Of a stretch of DNA of 64,000 bases, positions 24,891-34,379 are shown in pieces (position 1 is the first letter of the stretch; each line of letters opens with the position of its first letter). The stretch spans positions 62,001 through 126,000 of the forward strand of contig NZ_UWFA01000449.1 in NCBI RefSeq assembly GCF_900601905.1, given 5' to 3'. Source of the stretch: Pseudomonas viridiflava (lineage in GTDB: Bacteria; Pseudomonadota; Gammaproteobacteria; Pseudomonadales; Pseudomonadaceae). The notes beneath the pieces were generated by a model, which saw nothing but the letters and a program-made list of their open reading frames with translations, did not search any database and was not told the origin of the DNA. The translations under genes and the position numbers were made by a program.

Positions 24891-25727
24891 TCAGTCTGGA
24901 AGGTTTGTGCAACGCTTGCGATAGGCCGCTGGCGTCATCCGGTAAGCGCGCTGGAACCAGCGCCCCAAATGGCTCTGGTCGGCGAAGCCGAGGGTCGCCG
25001 CGACATCGATGGGCAATTGGCCTCCCGCCAGCAGACGTCGTGCCCGGGCCAGGCGCAGCTGAATCAGGTAGGCATGGGGTGCCAGCCCGAACGCGGCCTT
25101 GAAGGCCCGGCTCAGGCGGAACCGGTCGACACCGGCCACCTGCGCCAGATCATCCAGGCCGATGTCCTGGGTCATGTGGCTGTGCAGGAAATCCCTGGCC
25201 GTCTGCGCCACTAATGGCAGGCGCGGGTCGGGGCTGTTCTGGGTGCGCCAGCGCAAGTGGCTGGTCAGCTGCGTCAGCAAATGGTCGAGGGCGGTCTGGC
25301 GCACGATGCGCATTTCCTGGTCATGCAGGCTGCGGAAGGCAACGGCGGTGGCGTTGGCCAGTCGCAGGTCGTCGGCCTGAGTGGCGGCGAAGCTGAGTTG
25401 GCACTGGCTGGGCGTTTGCTCGAACAGCGCGTGCAGCTCGCGGTCCAGCCATTTGGGATCCAGATATAGCGTCTGGTAGGTGAAACCCTCAGGCGCTGGG
25501 GCGTCGCCATCATGAATGTCGCCCGGCTCCAGCAGGAACACCCGGCCTGGGGTGCTGATGTACCGCTGCCGCTGACAACGAAACTGCTGCACGCCCTGCT
25601 CGGTGAACCCCACCAGGTAGCTGTCGTGCCAGTGCGGATCGTAGGCATGACCTTCAAAATGCGCACGAATCGTCTCGATGCCGGAGTCTGCATCCTGCTT
25701 CAGATCGATCCAGTTGCGGCTGGTCAT
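24891..25727 (-). CDS. AraC-family transcriptional regulator with cupin domain
   Basis: Protein of 278 residues with GCAGGAG upstream of the ATG. The N-terminal cupin sensing domain (YDPHWHDSYLVGFTEQGVQQFRC) is followed by two HTH units: DIGLDDLAQVAGVDRFRLSRAFKAAFGLAPHAYLIQLRL and PIDVAATLGFADQSHLGRWFQRAYRMTPAAYR. These match the PF12833 pattern. It lies about 50 bp upstream of the LysE gene in the same orientation and probably controls export of its effector. Confidence 0.9.
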   Translation of the reverse strand: MTSRNWIDLKQDADSGIETIRAHFEGHAYDPHWHDSYLVGFTEQGVQQFRCQRQRYISTPGRVFLLEPGDIHDGDAPAPEGFTYQTLYLDPKWLDRELHALFEQTPSQCQLSFAATQADDLRLANATAVAFRSLHDQEMRIVRQTALDHLLTQLTSHLRWRTQNSPDPRLPLVAQTARDFLHSHMTQDIGLDDLAQVAGVDRFRLSRAFKAAFGLAPHAYLIQLRLARARRLLAGGQLPIDVAATLGFADQSHLGRWFQRAYRMTPAAYRKRCTNLPD

Positions 25728-25941
25728 GTGTTACTCCTGCAAGCGGCGTTGAGAAAACGATGGATCAAATGAATGATGTTTCTATCGGGATGGATGCATT
25801 CGAATGAGAATGCATGATGGCAGCACTGAAAGTCTGGAAGATTTGTGCAGAGTGGCGCTACAGTCTCCTGGCTTTTTCAAATCGACGCTCTTCACAACCC
25901 TACGACAACCCCCACGACAACCTCGATACCACAGGACTGAA

Positions 25942-27126
25942 ATGAGGCAATCCATCGCCGAAGATGTCGCCGTAATCGGTCGGATCAGTGCAGTACCTGC
26001 CATTCTTCAGGTCATCAGCGAGACCACCGGCATGGGCTTTGCGGCTGTCGCGCGGGTGACAGACTCATCCTGGACCGCTTGCGCTGTACTCGACAAGCTT
26101 GATTTCGGTCTGCTGCCGGGTGGCGAGCTGGAACTCACCACCACCATCTGCCACGAAATCCATGCCTCCCATCTGCATGAGGCGGTGATTATCGACTGTG
26201 TCAGTGAGGACGATAAGTACCGTTTGCACCACACACCACAGATGTACAACTTTCAGAGCTACATCTCGGTGCCGGTGTTTCTGTCAGATGGTTCGTTTTT
26301 CGGGACCATCTGCGCCCTCGACCCCAAGCCTGCGAAGCTGAAAAACACTGCCGTCGAGCCGATGATGACCTCGTTTGCCCGGCTGTTGGGCATCCAGATC
26401 GAGGCCGAGGAAAACCTCGAAAAAGCCCGTGCTGATCTGCGCGCCGAGCGGGAAGTGTCCGAGTGGCGCGAGCAGTTCATTGCCGTGCTCGGCCATGACC
26501 TGCGCAACCCGTTGTTTGCCATCACCGCCAGCGCTGAATTGCTGCTGCGCAAGCCGCTGGACGACAAGGCCCACCGGATTGCGCAGCATATTCTGACCTC
26601 CGGCAAGCGTGCTTCGGACCTGGTCAATGACGTGCTGGATTTCGCCAGAGGGCGGTTGGGGCATGGCATTCCGTTGAGCCTGCGTGAATGCGATGACCTT
26701 GAGGCGGCGCTGCAGCATGTGATCGCCGAAGTGCAGCAGGTCAATCCGACACGCAGGATCCGCTCCAGCATTAGCGGGCTTGAGCAGGTGCGCTGCGACC
26801 GCGAGCGCATTGCCCAACTGCTGTCCAATCTGGTTGCCAACGCCATCGCCCACGGAGACAGCCAGGGCGAGGTGGAAGTGCTGGCCGGTATCGTTCTGGA
26901 CGAGCTGTGCATCAGCGTCAGCAACCAGGGTGAGCCGATCCCGGAAGAGGTGGTGCCACAATTGTTCCAGCCGTATTCACGCCCTGGTACAGAAGAGCCG
27001 CAAGCCGGGCTGGGGCTGGGCCTGTACATCGCCAGCCAGATTGCCCAGGCCCATGGCGGTCGGCTCGACGTGCGCTCGACCCGCGCTGAAGGCACGACGT
27101 TCACCTTCAGCATGCCGCTGATCTGA
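25942..27126 (+). CDS. GAF-domain sensor histidine kinase
   Basis: Protein of 394 residues from the ATG at 25942, preceded by ACAGGA; an upstream in-frame ATG at 25804 is not supported. GAF domain at about 15-165 (YISVPVFLSDGSFFGTICALDPKP), a linker helix, then HisKA with GHDLRNPLFAI and HATPase_c with LLSNLVANAIAHGD and GLGLGLYIASQIAQAHGG. Soluble. The kinase core resembles that of the PAS kinase at 22958 (matching HDLRNPL and long helix RASDLVNDVLDFARGRLGHGI versus RAQRLIVNLLDFTQARVGRGI), so these are paralogues. No response regulator nearby. Confidence 0.88.
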   Translation: MRQSIAEDVAVIGRISAVPAILQVISETTGMGFAAVARVTDSSWTACAVLDKLDFGLLPGGELELTTTICHEIHASHLHEAVIIDCVSEDDKYRLHHTPQMYNFQSYISVPVFLSDGSFFGTICALDPKPAKLKNTAVEPMMTSFARLLGIQIEAEENLEKARADLRAEREVSEWREQFIAVLGHDLRNPLFAITASAELLLRKPLDDKAHRIAQHILTSGKRASDLVNDVLDFARGRLGHGIPLSLRECDDLEAALQHVIAEVQQVNPTRRIRSSISGLEQVRCDRERIAQLLSNLVANAIAHGDSQGEVEVLAGIVLDELCISVSNQGEPIPEEVVPQLFQPYSRPGTEEPQAGLGLGLYIASQIAQAHGGRLDVRSTRAEGTTFTFSMPLI

Positions 27127-27127
27127 T

Positions 27128-28231
27128 TCAGAGCAGCAGTTCGAAACGGCTCGTGGCCAGGCACTCGCCATTGATCAGCACGTCCAGCGCATGGGTGCCT
27201 GGATAGTGCACGCGGGTGGTGAAATTGCGCAGTTGCGGCTTGCGGGTCACCAGCACCGATTCCCCGGCGGCCAGCTCCAGGGTTTTCAGTTTGAAGACCT
27301 TGGCTGAGGTGGCGCCGGATTTCTTCACGTAGTGAATCGCGTAATCAATGATCAGGCGCTGGCTCTGCCGGGAGGTCGATGTCACCCGAAAGGCCAGGTT
27401 CAAGGTTTCGCCGAGGCGTAGCGTCTGCGGGGTGAGGCTGAGATGGTCCACCCGCACCTGGGCCTTCTCGCCAGCGCCCATGATGCCCAGTGCCCGGCGA
27501 TTGCCTTTCTTGATCAATGAACGCAACGCATGCCGGGCGATCCAGGCGGTGTAGGGATTCTCCAGCGACCAGCCTTCGAGGTAATCGAGCACCCAGTCGG
27601 GGTTGTCCTTGCTGATGTCGTTCAGGTGATTGGCCACGGACTTGCGCACATACAGGCTGCTGTCGGCCTTGAGAGGATCGAGGATCGGCAGCACAGGCGC
27701 CGGGTCCTTCATCAGCGGTTCGATGCGAAACGACCACGGCAGGCGCGGGCGGCTGCCCTCACTGGCCAGGCGCCGTACATGTTCGTTTTCGTCCTGGGCC
27801 CAGCCTTGCATGATGCTCAGCGCACGGGGCATGTCCAGGCGTAGAAAATGCCGGACGGCAAACTCTGACGAACCAAAGCGGGTGAAAAACTTCAAGGCCT
27901 GCATCGAACGCTCAAAATCATGCTGCCCGTAAAGCGCAACATATTCGGGCAGTATCAGGCTGACGAAGCTGCTGTTCAGGCGTGGCGCCAGTTCATGGAG
28001 GATCGTCAGCGCCTGCTCGTAATCGCCCGGCAGCCCGGCGTGCAGGCCCCGGCTGACGCGGTTGAGACGCTGCATCAGCGACTGGCTGTGCAGGTCGTGG
28101 GCGACATGGGCCAGAAACGCTGCGCTGTCGAACGCCGGATAAATCGCCTGGGTTTGCTCGGCAATGTGCTGCAAGCGGGCAAGGTTGAAGATTTCTTTCA
28201 GCGCGGGCGCGGCTTGCGGGGTGTCGGTCAT
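27128..28231 (-). CDS. AlkC-type DNA alkylation repair protein
   Basis: Protein of 367 residues. It begins with HEAT-like helix repeats and contains VRRLASEGSRPRLPWSFRIEPLMKDPAPVLPILDPLKADSSLYVRKSVANHLNDISKDNPDWVL, the AlkC/AlkD-family core that removes alkylated purines without base flipping. The C-terminal 90 residues (from about 275) form an all-beta Ig-like segment with RNFTTRVHYPGTHALDVLINGE, as in AlkC from Pseudomonas fluorescens, where it contacts DNA. It is monocistronic and opposes the GAF kinase gene. Confidence 0.9.
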   Translation of the reverse strand: MTDTPQAAPALKEIFNLARLQHIAEQTQAIYPAFDSAAFLAHVAHDLHSQSLMQRLNRVSRGLHAGLPGDYEQALTILHELAPRLNSSFVSLILPEYVALYGQHDFERSMQALKFFTRFGSSEFAVRHFLRLDMPRALSIMQGWAQDENEHVRRLASEGSRPRLPWSFRIEPLMKDPAPVLPILDPLKADSSLYVRKSVANHLNDISKDNPDWVLDYLEGWSLENPYTAWIARHALRSLIKKGNRRALGIMGAGEKAQVRVDHLSLTPQTLRLGETLNLAFRVTSTSRQSQRLIIDYAIHYVKKSGATSAKVFKLKTLELAAGESVLVTRKPQLRNFTTRVHYPGTHALDVLINGECLATSRFELLL

Positions 28232-28432
28232 GGGGTATCCCGGTGAGCAAGAATGTGGAGGCGCTCACACGCAGCGCGAGCTCCTACAGGATATTGCCTC
28301 AAGGCGATCTGCACATCCTTGTTACAAACTTGAAACCGCTTTGCTTGCCCATCGCACCGGTCGGAGGCGAACCTACGTGGGCAATCGCCATCAAACGCCT
28401 GAATCTTTACCGTTTCCTATAGAAGGTAAGTG

Positions 28433-28762
28433 ATGAACAGTTCTGCGCGAATTCTTGCATGTGCAACGCTGGGCGGCCTGCTTCTGGCCGGGCTGGCGGG
28501 TGTTTCCCAAGCCCAGACCCTGCCCAACAGTACGCTCAACAGTGGCAACCCGAACAATGGCGCGATCCACCGCGCCAACCCCAATAGCCGACAAGGCACC
28601 CAGCCGAGCATGCCGCCGGTTCGCGGCCCCAGCACCGCGCCCAACCCGCGGCCGCCGACCCTGGAAAACGGCGGCATCCGCAATGGCTATGACACGCGCA
28701 AACAGCAGCCGGTCTCGCCCGCGGGCAGCGGCACCCGCCTCGAGCGTAAAACCACCGACTGA
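28433..28762 (+). CDS. Small exported Pro/Asn-rich protein
   Basis: Protein of 109 residues from ATG 28433 with AGAAGG upstream. Signal peptide ends at SQAQ near residue 27. The mature part is low complexity, rich in Asn, Pro, Gly and Arg (GNPNNGAIHRANPNSR, PRPPTLENGGIRNGYD), so it is probably disordered in the periplasm. No family recognised. Followed at about 50 bp by the sugar dehydrogenase, perhaps on the same transcript. Confidence 0.65.
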   Translation: MNSSARILACATLGGLLLAGLAGVSQAQTLPNSTLNSGNPNNGAIHRANPNSRQGTQPSMPPVRGPSTAPNPRPPTLENGGIRNGYDTRKQQPVSPAGSGTRLERKTTD

Positions 28763-28815
28763 GTTGTTCATTCCCCGTTCGCCGAGGGCTTATTCATGCA
28801 CATAAGGAATCGTTC

Positions 28816-29964
28816 ATGCATCGTAAAACCTTGATCGCCACATTCTGCGCCAGCGCCGTGCTGACCCTGTCGCTGAACGCATCAGCAGGTCCCGTACAGG
28901 ATTTCAAAAGCGAGCAAGGCACCATCAGTGTCGAAGAAGTCGCCAAAGGGCTGGATCATCCGTGGGCCCTGGCGTTTCTGCCAGACAACAAAGGCATGTT
29001 GATCACCGAAAAACCCGGCAACCTGCGGATCGTCGCGCCGGACGGCACCTTGTCCAAGCCGCTGTCCGGCGTGCCCAAAGTCTGGGCTCAGGGGCAGGGC
29101 GGTTTGCTGGACGTTGTGCTGTCGCCGGACTTCGCCACGGATCGCATGGTGTATCTGACCTTTTCCGAAGTGGGTGAAGACGGCAAGGCGGGTACTGCGG
29201 CAGGCCGTGGCCGACTGTCCAACGACCTCAGCAAGCTGGAAGATTTCAAGGTGATTTTCCGCCAGACGCCCAAGTTGTCAGTGGGTAACCACTTCGGCTC
29301 GCGGATGGTGTTTGATCGTGACGGTTATCTGTTCATCGCTCTGGGCGAAAATAATGCCCGCCCGACGTCGCAGGATCTGGACAAGTTGCAAGGCAAAGTC
29401 GTGCGTCTGTTCGCCGACGGCAAGGTTCCACCGGACAATCCGTTTGTCGGTCAGAAAAATGTCCGTCCGGAAATCTGGTCATTTGGTCACCGCAATCAGC
29501 AAGGGGCGGCGCTCAACCCGTGGACCGGCACCTTGTGGACCAATGAACACGGGCCCAAAGGTGGCGATGAAGTGAATATCATCGAGCGCGCGCAAAATTA
29601 CGGCTGGCCGCTGGCCACTCATGGCATCGACTATTCTGGCGTGCCGATTTCCGAAGCCAAGGGCGAGTTTGTCGAAGGCACCATCAAGCCGTACCACGTC
29701 TGGCAGAAGTCGCCGGGCATCAGCGGCATGACGTTCTATGACGCCGAGCGATTCAAAGCCTGGGACCACAACCTGTTCATTGGCGCATTGGCCACTGAGG
29801 AATTGATCCGGCTGGAATTCGAAGGCGACAAGATTGTTCATGAAGAACGTTTGTTGGGGGATATGAAGAAACGCATCCGTGATGTACGCCAGGGGCCGGA
29901 TGGTTATATCTACGTATTGACCGATGAGGGTAACGGCCAAGTATTGAAAGTGGGTTTGAAATAA
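28816..29964 (+). CDS. PQQ-dependent aldose sugar dehydrogenase, periplasmic
   Basis: Protein of 382 residues with AAGGAA upstream. A signal peptide (1-24, ending NASA) exports it. The mature protein is a six-bladed propeller (PF07995/GSDH): DHPWALAFLPDNKGMLITEKPGNLRIV near 42, QGQGGLLDVVLSPDFATDRMVYLTFSE near 93, HFGSRMVFDRDGYLFIALGE (catalytic His region), GHRNQQGAALNPWTGTLWTNEHGPKGGDEVNI and KRIRDVRQGPDGYIYVLTDE. It oxidises sugars to lactones, passing electrons from PQQ to the respiratory chain. Confidence 0.9.
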   Translation: MHRKTLIATFCASAVLTLSLNASAGPVQDFKSEQGTISVEEVAKGLDHPWALAFLPDNKGMLITEKPGNLRIVAPDGTLSKPLSGVPKVWAQGQGGLLDVVLSPDFATDRMVYLTFSEVGEDGKAGTAAGRGRLSNDLSKLEDFKVIFRQTPKLSVGNHFGSRMVFDRDGYLFIALGENNARPTSQDLDKLQGKVVRLFADGKVPPDNPFVGQKNVRPEIWSFGHRNQQGAALNPWTGTLWTNEHGPKGGDEVNIIERAQNYGWPLATHGIDYSGVPISEAKGEFVEGTIKPYHVWQKSPGISGMTFYDAERFKAWDHNLFIGALATEELIRLEFEGDKIVHEERLLGDMKKRIRDVRQGPDGYIYVLTDEGNGQVLKVGLK

Positions 29965-29989
29965 CTATTAATCGGATCATCGATCCACT

Positions 29990-30066
29990 CACTGCCGGAG
30001 CTGCCAACAAATGCGAAACAATGTGACGGGCACATTGTTTCGCAGTCTGCGGCAGCTCCGGCGTTT
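29990..30066. terminator. Long hairpin, probable bidirectional terminator or REP-like pair
   Basis: gccggagctgcc (29994 onward) pairs with ggcagctccggc, and an inner arm tgcgaaacaatgtg pairs with cacattgtttcgca. Together they form a stem of about 25 bp with small bulges between the convergent sugar dehydrogenase and PepSY genes, followed by gtttttaat. Confidence 0.75.
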
Positions 30067-30089
30067 TTAATCAGACCTGCAGGGAAAAG

Positions 30090-30395
30090 TTACATATCCT
30101 GTTTGTCTTTGATGATTTCGCCGGTCTTGGCATCCAGCTCCACATCCCACTCAACGCCTTTGGCGTCGCGCAGTTCAACCTGATACACGTAGCGCTCGGC
30201 ATGCTTGTCCAGCTCGGTATCGTGGATGGTGAAGCCTGGGTGCTTGTCGAGCGCCAGCTTGTTGAGTTTTTCGAAATCCATCACGGTGCCGGCTTTGTGC
30301 AGACGTACCACTTCATCAGGGCCGATATCAGCTTGTGCAACACCGGCAACGGTAGTCAGGGCAACAGCAGCAAACAGGGCGTGCAAAGTTTTCAT
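30090..30395 (-). CDS. PepSY-domain periplasmic protein
   Basis: Protein of 101 residues. Signal peptide ends at AQAD (1-23). The mature region carries one PepSY-like domain: DFEKLNKLALDKHPGFTIHDTELDKHAERYVYQVELRDAKGVEWDVELDAKTGEIIKDKQDM, with the typical E-x-D-A-x-T-G. PepSY proteins are thought to inhibit proteases or act in signalling in the envelope. The gene is alone. Confidence 0.85.
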   Translation of the reverse strand: MKTLHALFAAVALTTVAGVAQADIGPDEVVRLHKAGTVMDFEKLNKLALDKHPGFTIHDTELDKHAERYVYQVELRDAKGVEWDVELDAKTGEIIKDKQDM

Positions 30396-30779
30396 TATCT
30401 ATTCCTTCTGATTGATCTGGAGTTATTGATCCAGTGGGAAACGATTCGTTCCGTTGTCTGGTTGAAGCCAGATTAACCACGCTTACTTAATTCATCCTTA
30501 ATAATCGACACAGGTTGTTTCGCCGAATCGGGTACATCGAACAGAAGAGCGATAACTCGCCGTATCTGAACAAACCAGATCCCGTGGGAGCGCCACCCCT
30601 CTCGTCCCCACAGGATCAGTGTCTGTACGCGCTTGCTCGCGATAAGAACACCTCGGTTTGCCTGACATACTCGACCCACCAGTCAGCAACCTGCCGCGCC
30701 CATTGCCTGGGAGTTTGCTATTCTTCGCGCCCTGCGACGGGTTGTCGCGTCCAATTCATCCATGGTGACCGGGGTTCCT

Positions 30780-32087
30780 ATGACGGCCATTGTTCGAGCA
30801 CGACCCCAGCCGTTCTCTCGCGCAGACTACAAAACCCTGGGCCTCGCGGCGTTGGGCGGGGCGCTCGAGATCTATGACTTCATCATTTTCGTGTTCTTTG
30901 CGCTGACCCTGAGCCAGCTGTTTTTCCCGCCGGAAATGCCTGAATGGCTGCGCCTGCTGCAAAGCTTCGGGATTTTCGTCACCGGTTACCTGGCGCGTCC
31001 GCTGGGCGGCATTCTGATGGCGCACTTCGCAGACAAACTGGGCCGCAAGCGGGTCTTCAGCCTGAGCATTCTGATGATGGCCCTGCCGTGCCTGTTGATT
31101 GGGGTCATGCCCACTTATGCACAGATTGGCTATTGGGCACCGCTGATCCTGCTCGCGTTACGCATCCTGCAAGGCGCGGCGGTGGGCGGCGAAGTGCCAA
31201 GCGCCTGGGTGTTCGTCGCCGAGCACGCGCCCAAGGCCCATCGCGGCTATGCGCTGGGCGTGCTGCAGGCCGGGCTGACCTTCGGCTATCTGCTGGGGGC
31301 GCTGGTGGCGACATGGCTGGCGAAAGTCTTCACCCCGGGGGAAATCCTCGACTGGGCCTGGCGTATCCCGTTCCTGCTCGGCGGTGTATTCGGCGTGGTT
31401 GGCGTCTGGCTGCGTCGCTGGCTCAGCGAGACCCCGGTGTTCATGGCCATGCAGGAGCAGCGTAAAGCGGTCACCGAGGTGCCATTGAAAGCGGTGCTGC
31501 GCGAGCATCGTCAGTCGTTGTTGCCCGCAGCGCTGCTGACCTGCGTACTGACCTCGGCAGTAGTGGTGCTGGTGGTCATTACCCCGACAGTCATGCAGAA
31601 AAGCTTCGGCATGAGCGCCAGCCACACCTTTGCCCTGAGTAGCCTGGGCATCGTGTTCCTGAATATCGGCTGCGTTCTGGCTGGCATGCTGGTGGACCGG
31701 ATCGGCGCCTGGCGGGCCGTGATGCTGTACAGCGTCATACTGCCGCTGGGTATCGCGCTGCTCTATGCCAGCCTGATTGGCCAATGGCTGGCGCCGGGCA
31801 TTGCCTACGCGATCGCCGGGCTGGCCTGCGGCATCGTCGGGGTGGTGCCTTCGGTGATGGTCGGTCTGTTCCCGGCGGACATCCGGGTGTCGGGCATTTC
31901 GTTCACCTACAACATCGCCTACGCGCTCTGGGCCAGCACCACACCGTTGATGTTGATCGCGCTGATGCCGTGGAGTCCATGGGTCTGCGTCGCTTACGTG
32001 GCCGTGATGGGGTGTGTGGGCCTGCTGACTGCCGCAGTGTTCGGCCTGCACAAAGGCCTGAAGGTCGACGCGCTGCTGGTGCGCTGA
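30780..32087 (+). CDS. MHS-family MFS metabolite/H+ symporter
   Basis: Protein of 435 residues from ATG 30780 (an ATG at 30762 is the alternative). It starts GLAALGGALEIYDFIIFVFFALTL, then GYLARPLGGILMAHFADKLGRKRVF, the MHS loop 2-3 motif, and LRILQGAAVGGEVPSAWVFVAEHAP. Twelve transmembrane segments are visible. MHS carriers move organic acids or osmolytes with protons; the substrate is not readable. The gap before it (30396-30779) holds a REP-like arm near 30583-30650. Confidence 0.87.
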   Translation: MTAIVRARPQPFSRADYKTLGLAALGGALEIYDFIIFVFFALTLSQLFFPPEMPEWLRLLQSFGIFVTGYLARPLGGILMAHFADKLGRKRVFSLSILMMALPCLLIGVMPTYAQIGYWAPLILLALRILQGAAVGGEVPSAWVFVAEHAPKAHRGYALGVLQAGLTFGYLLGALVATWLAKVFTPGEILDWAWRIPFLLGGVFGVVGVWLRRWLSETPVFMAMQEQRKAVTEVPLKAVLREHRQSLLPAALLTCVLTSAVVVLVVITPTVMQKSFGMSASHTFALSSLGIVFLNIGCVLAGMLVDRIGAWRAVMLYSVILPLGIALLYASLIGQWLAPGIAYAIAGLACGIVGVVPSVMVGLFPADIRVSGISFTYNIAYALWASTTPLMLIALMPWSPWVCVAYVAVMGCVGLLTAAVFGLHKGLKVDALLVR

Positions 32088-32150
32088 CGACCTGCCTCTT
32101 GTTCGGTCCGGATGAAGCTAATATTCATTCAGACCCCACGAGAGCAGGGC

Positions 32151-33419
32151 ATGAACCACCACCTTGATCACCACAATGCTCAGTTGGTCCACCGCCAGGT
32201 AGAAGCACTCTACCGGCAGGAATCGCGTCGGGTGCTGGCGACGTTGATTCGTTTGCTGGGCCATTTCGAGCTGGCCGAAGAGGCTTTGCAGGACGCGTTT
32301 ATTGCGGCTGTCGAGCAATGGCCGCAACACGGTGTGCCGCACAACCCCCGAGCCTGGCTGATTTCCGCAGGGCGCTTCAAGGCGATAGACAGCTTGCGCC
32401 GCCGTTCGCGTTTTGATGCCTCGCTGGTGCAGATGGCTCATGAGCTCGAAAGCCAGTTGCAGGGACAGGCGCCCGATCCGGACAGCGTCGAGGATGATCG
32501 TCTGCGGCTGATCTTCATCTGCTGCCACCCGGCCCTGACGCAAGAGGCGCAGATCGCGTTGACCCTGCGCGAAGTGTGCGACCTGAGCACCGAAGAAATC
32601 GCCCGTGCTTTTCTGGTCAGCCCCTCCAGCGTGGCGCAACGCATCGTGCGCGCCAAGAACAAGATCCGCGCCGCCTGCATCCCCTACGAAGTGCCGAGCC
32701 TGGCTGAACTGCCCGAGCGCCTGGATGCGGTGTTGCGGGTCATTTACCTGGTTTTCAACGAGGGCTATTTCGCCTCGTCCGGTGATCAATTGCTGCGCAG
32801 TGACTTGTCCGCCGAGGCCATTCGGCTGGGGCGGTTGCTGCTTGACCTGCTGCCAGAGCCGCACGTGTGCGGGCTGCTGGCGCTGATGTTGCTCACCGAA
32901 GCCCGGCGCAAGGCGCGGGTGTCTGCCAGCGGCGAGCCGATCCTGCTCGACCGCCAGGATCGCAGCCTGTGGGATCAAGCCCTGATTGCCGAAGGCCAGG
33001 CCCTGGTGGAAAAAGCCCTGCGCGCCGGACGGCACAACGCTTACAGCGTGCAAGCCGCAATTGCCGCCCTGCACGTGGAGGCAGCCTGCGCCGAAGACAC
33101 CGATTGGGCACAAATCGTTGCGCTTTACGATGTGCTGGCGCGCCTTGGCCAATCCCCGGTCGTGGCGCTCAACCGGGCGGTGGCGGTCGCCATGCTGCGT
33201 GGGCCGGAGGCTGGGCTGGCGCTGATTGAAGGCTTGCTGGCTGGCGGTGAGTTACAGGAATACCACCTGGCCTGGGCGGCCAAGGCTGAGCTGTGCTGCC
33301 GCGCCGGGCAGATCGCCGAAGCCTGCGCGGCGTACCGCAAAGCCATACCGCTGGCCCGCCAGACGGTTGATCGGCAGTTTCTCCAGCGCTGTCTGGACGA
33401 GCTGCAATCGCGGGCCTGA
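32151..33419 (+). CDS. ECF42-type sigma factor with DUF6596/TPR-like C-terminal domain
   Basis: Protein of 422 residues from ATG 32151; an ATG at 32112 is less likely. Region 2 appears as LIRLLGHFELAEEALQDAFIAAVEQWPQHGVPHNPRAWLISAGRFKAIDSLRRR, and region 4 as LTLREVCDLSTEEIARAFLVSPSSVAQRIVRAKNKIRAA. The C-terminal 220 residues (LRVIYLVFNEGYFASSGDQLLRSDLSAEAIRLGRLLLDLLPEP onward) are helical repeats characteristic of ECF42, which lack a membrane anti-sigma factor. The following DGPF protein gene is the usual genomic partner. Confidence 0.92.
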   Translation: MNHHLDHHNAQLVHRQVEALYRQESRRVLATLIRLLGHFELAEEALQDAFIAAVEQWPQHGVPHNPRAWLISAGRFKAIDSLRRRSRFDASLVQMAHELESQLQGQAPDPDSVEDDRLRLIFICCHPALTQEAQIALTLREVCDLSTEEIARAFLVSPSSVAQRIVRAKNKIRAACIPYEVPSLAELPERLDAVLRVIYLVFNEGYFASSGDQLLRSDLSAEAIRLGRLLLDLLPEPHVCGLLALMLLTEARRKARVSASGEPILLDRQDRSLWDQALIAEGQALVEKALRAGRHNAYSVQAAIAALHVEAACAEDTDWAQIVALYDVLARLGQSPVVALNRAVAVAMLRGPEAGLALIEGLLAGGELQEYHLAWAAKAELCCRAGQIAEACAAYRKAIPLARQTVDRQFLQRCLDELQSRA

Positions 33420-33520
33420 AACAGCCGACCCTCAATCAGCAAAAAATCTGTCTTGGGTCGTGTCGATTTCCCGCAGGCCCAGGCGACTACTCCCTGCAAA
33501 GACCTGTAATGGAGCACGTC

Positions 33521-33919
33521 ATGAAATACCTTTGCCTGATTTACAGCAACGAACACACCCTGCATTCACACCCGGACAGCCCTCGGGATGACGAATGCCT
33601 GGCCTATGCCCAATCGGTGCAAGCCAGCGGCCACATGCTGGCGGCCGAGCCGCTGGAGTCGGTGCAGACCGCCACCACCGTGCGCAAGCGCAACGGCAAA
33701 GTGCTGATCACGGACGGCCCTTTTGCGGAAACCAAAGAACAACTGGCCGGCTTTTACCTGATCGACGCCCGCGACCTCAATGAAGCGATTCAGATCGCGG
33801 CCAACGTACCTGCCGCCCGGGTCGGCAGCGTGGAGGTACGGCCAGTGCGCACCCTCAATCTGCAGCAGAGCGCGGATCCCGCCCGCCAGGAGATGACCTA
33901 TGAACGCCAACACAGCTGA
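33521..33919 (+). CDS. DGPF-domain (YCII-related) protein
   Basis: Protein of 132 residues from ATG 33521 with GGAG upstream. TDGPFAETKEQLAGFYLIDA contains the D-G-P-F motif of YCII-related proteins that regularly accompany ECF42 sigma factors. Small cytoplasmic ferredoxin-like fold; no enzymatic role established. Overlaps the next gene by 20 bp. Confidence 0.9.
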   Translation: MKYLCLIYSNEHTLHSHPDSPRDDECLAYAQSVQASGHMLAAEPLESVQTATTVRKRNGKVLITDGPFAETKEQLAGFYLIDARDLNEAIQIAANVPAARVGSVEVRPVRTLNLQQSADPARQEMTYERQHS

Positions 33920-34349
33920 ACAGCACAGCACCGAGCAACAGATCCAGAGCCTGATCGAGCAATGGAGCGCTGCGATCCGCGACAAGGATCTTGACCTGAT
34001 CATGAGCTATTACGCCCCCGAGATCGTCGCCTACGACGCTATCGTTGCGTTGCAATTCAAGGGCATCGACGCCTATCGCAAGCACTGGGAGTTCTGCCTG
34101 GGTATGTGCCAGGGCCCAATGGTCTTCCAGCAGCGAGAGCTGGTGGTGCATGGCGATGAGCAATTCGCGCTGGCCCACTGGCTGAACAGTTGCGGCGGCA
34201 CGGACGAGAACGGCACGACGCAGTCGTCCTGGATGCGCGGCACGGCCTGCTTCAAACGCACGGCCGAGGGCTGGAAAGCGGTTCACGAGCATTTTTCGGC
34301 GCCGTTCGACATGGAAAGCGGCAAGGCGTTGTTCAATCTGCAGCCTTGA
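33900..34349 (+). CDS. SnoaL-like/ketosteroid isomerase-fold protein
   Basis: Protein of 149 residues. IQSLIEQWSAAIRDKDLDLIMSYYAPEIVAYDAIVALQFKGIDAYRKHWEFCL is the SnoaL/DUF4440 pattern, and WMRGTACFKRTAEGWKAVHEHFSAPF completes the cone-shaped fold. It overlaps the DGPF gene by 20 bp and is part of the ECF42 operon. Function unknown. Confidence 0.87.
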   Translation: MNANTAEQHSTEQQIQSLIEQWSAAIRDKDLDLIMSYYAPEIVAYDAIVALQFKGIDAYRKHWEFCLGMCQGPMVFQQRELVVHGDEQFALAHWLNSCGGTDENGTTQSSWMRGTACFKRTAEGWKAVHEHFSAPFDMESGKALFNLQP

Positions 34350-34379
34350 GCTTCATGACAAACCGAGGAGAACCCGCCA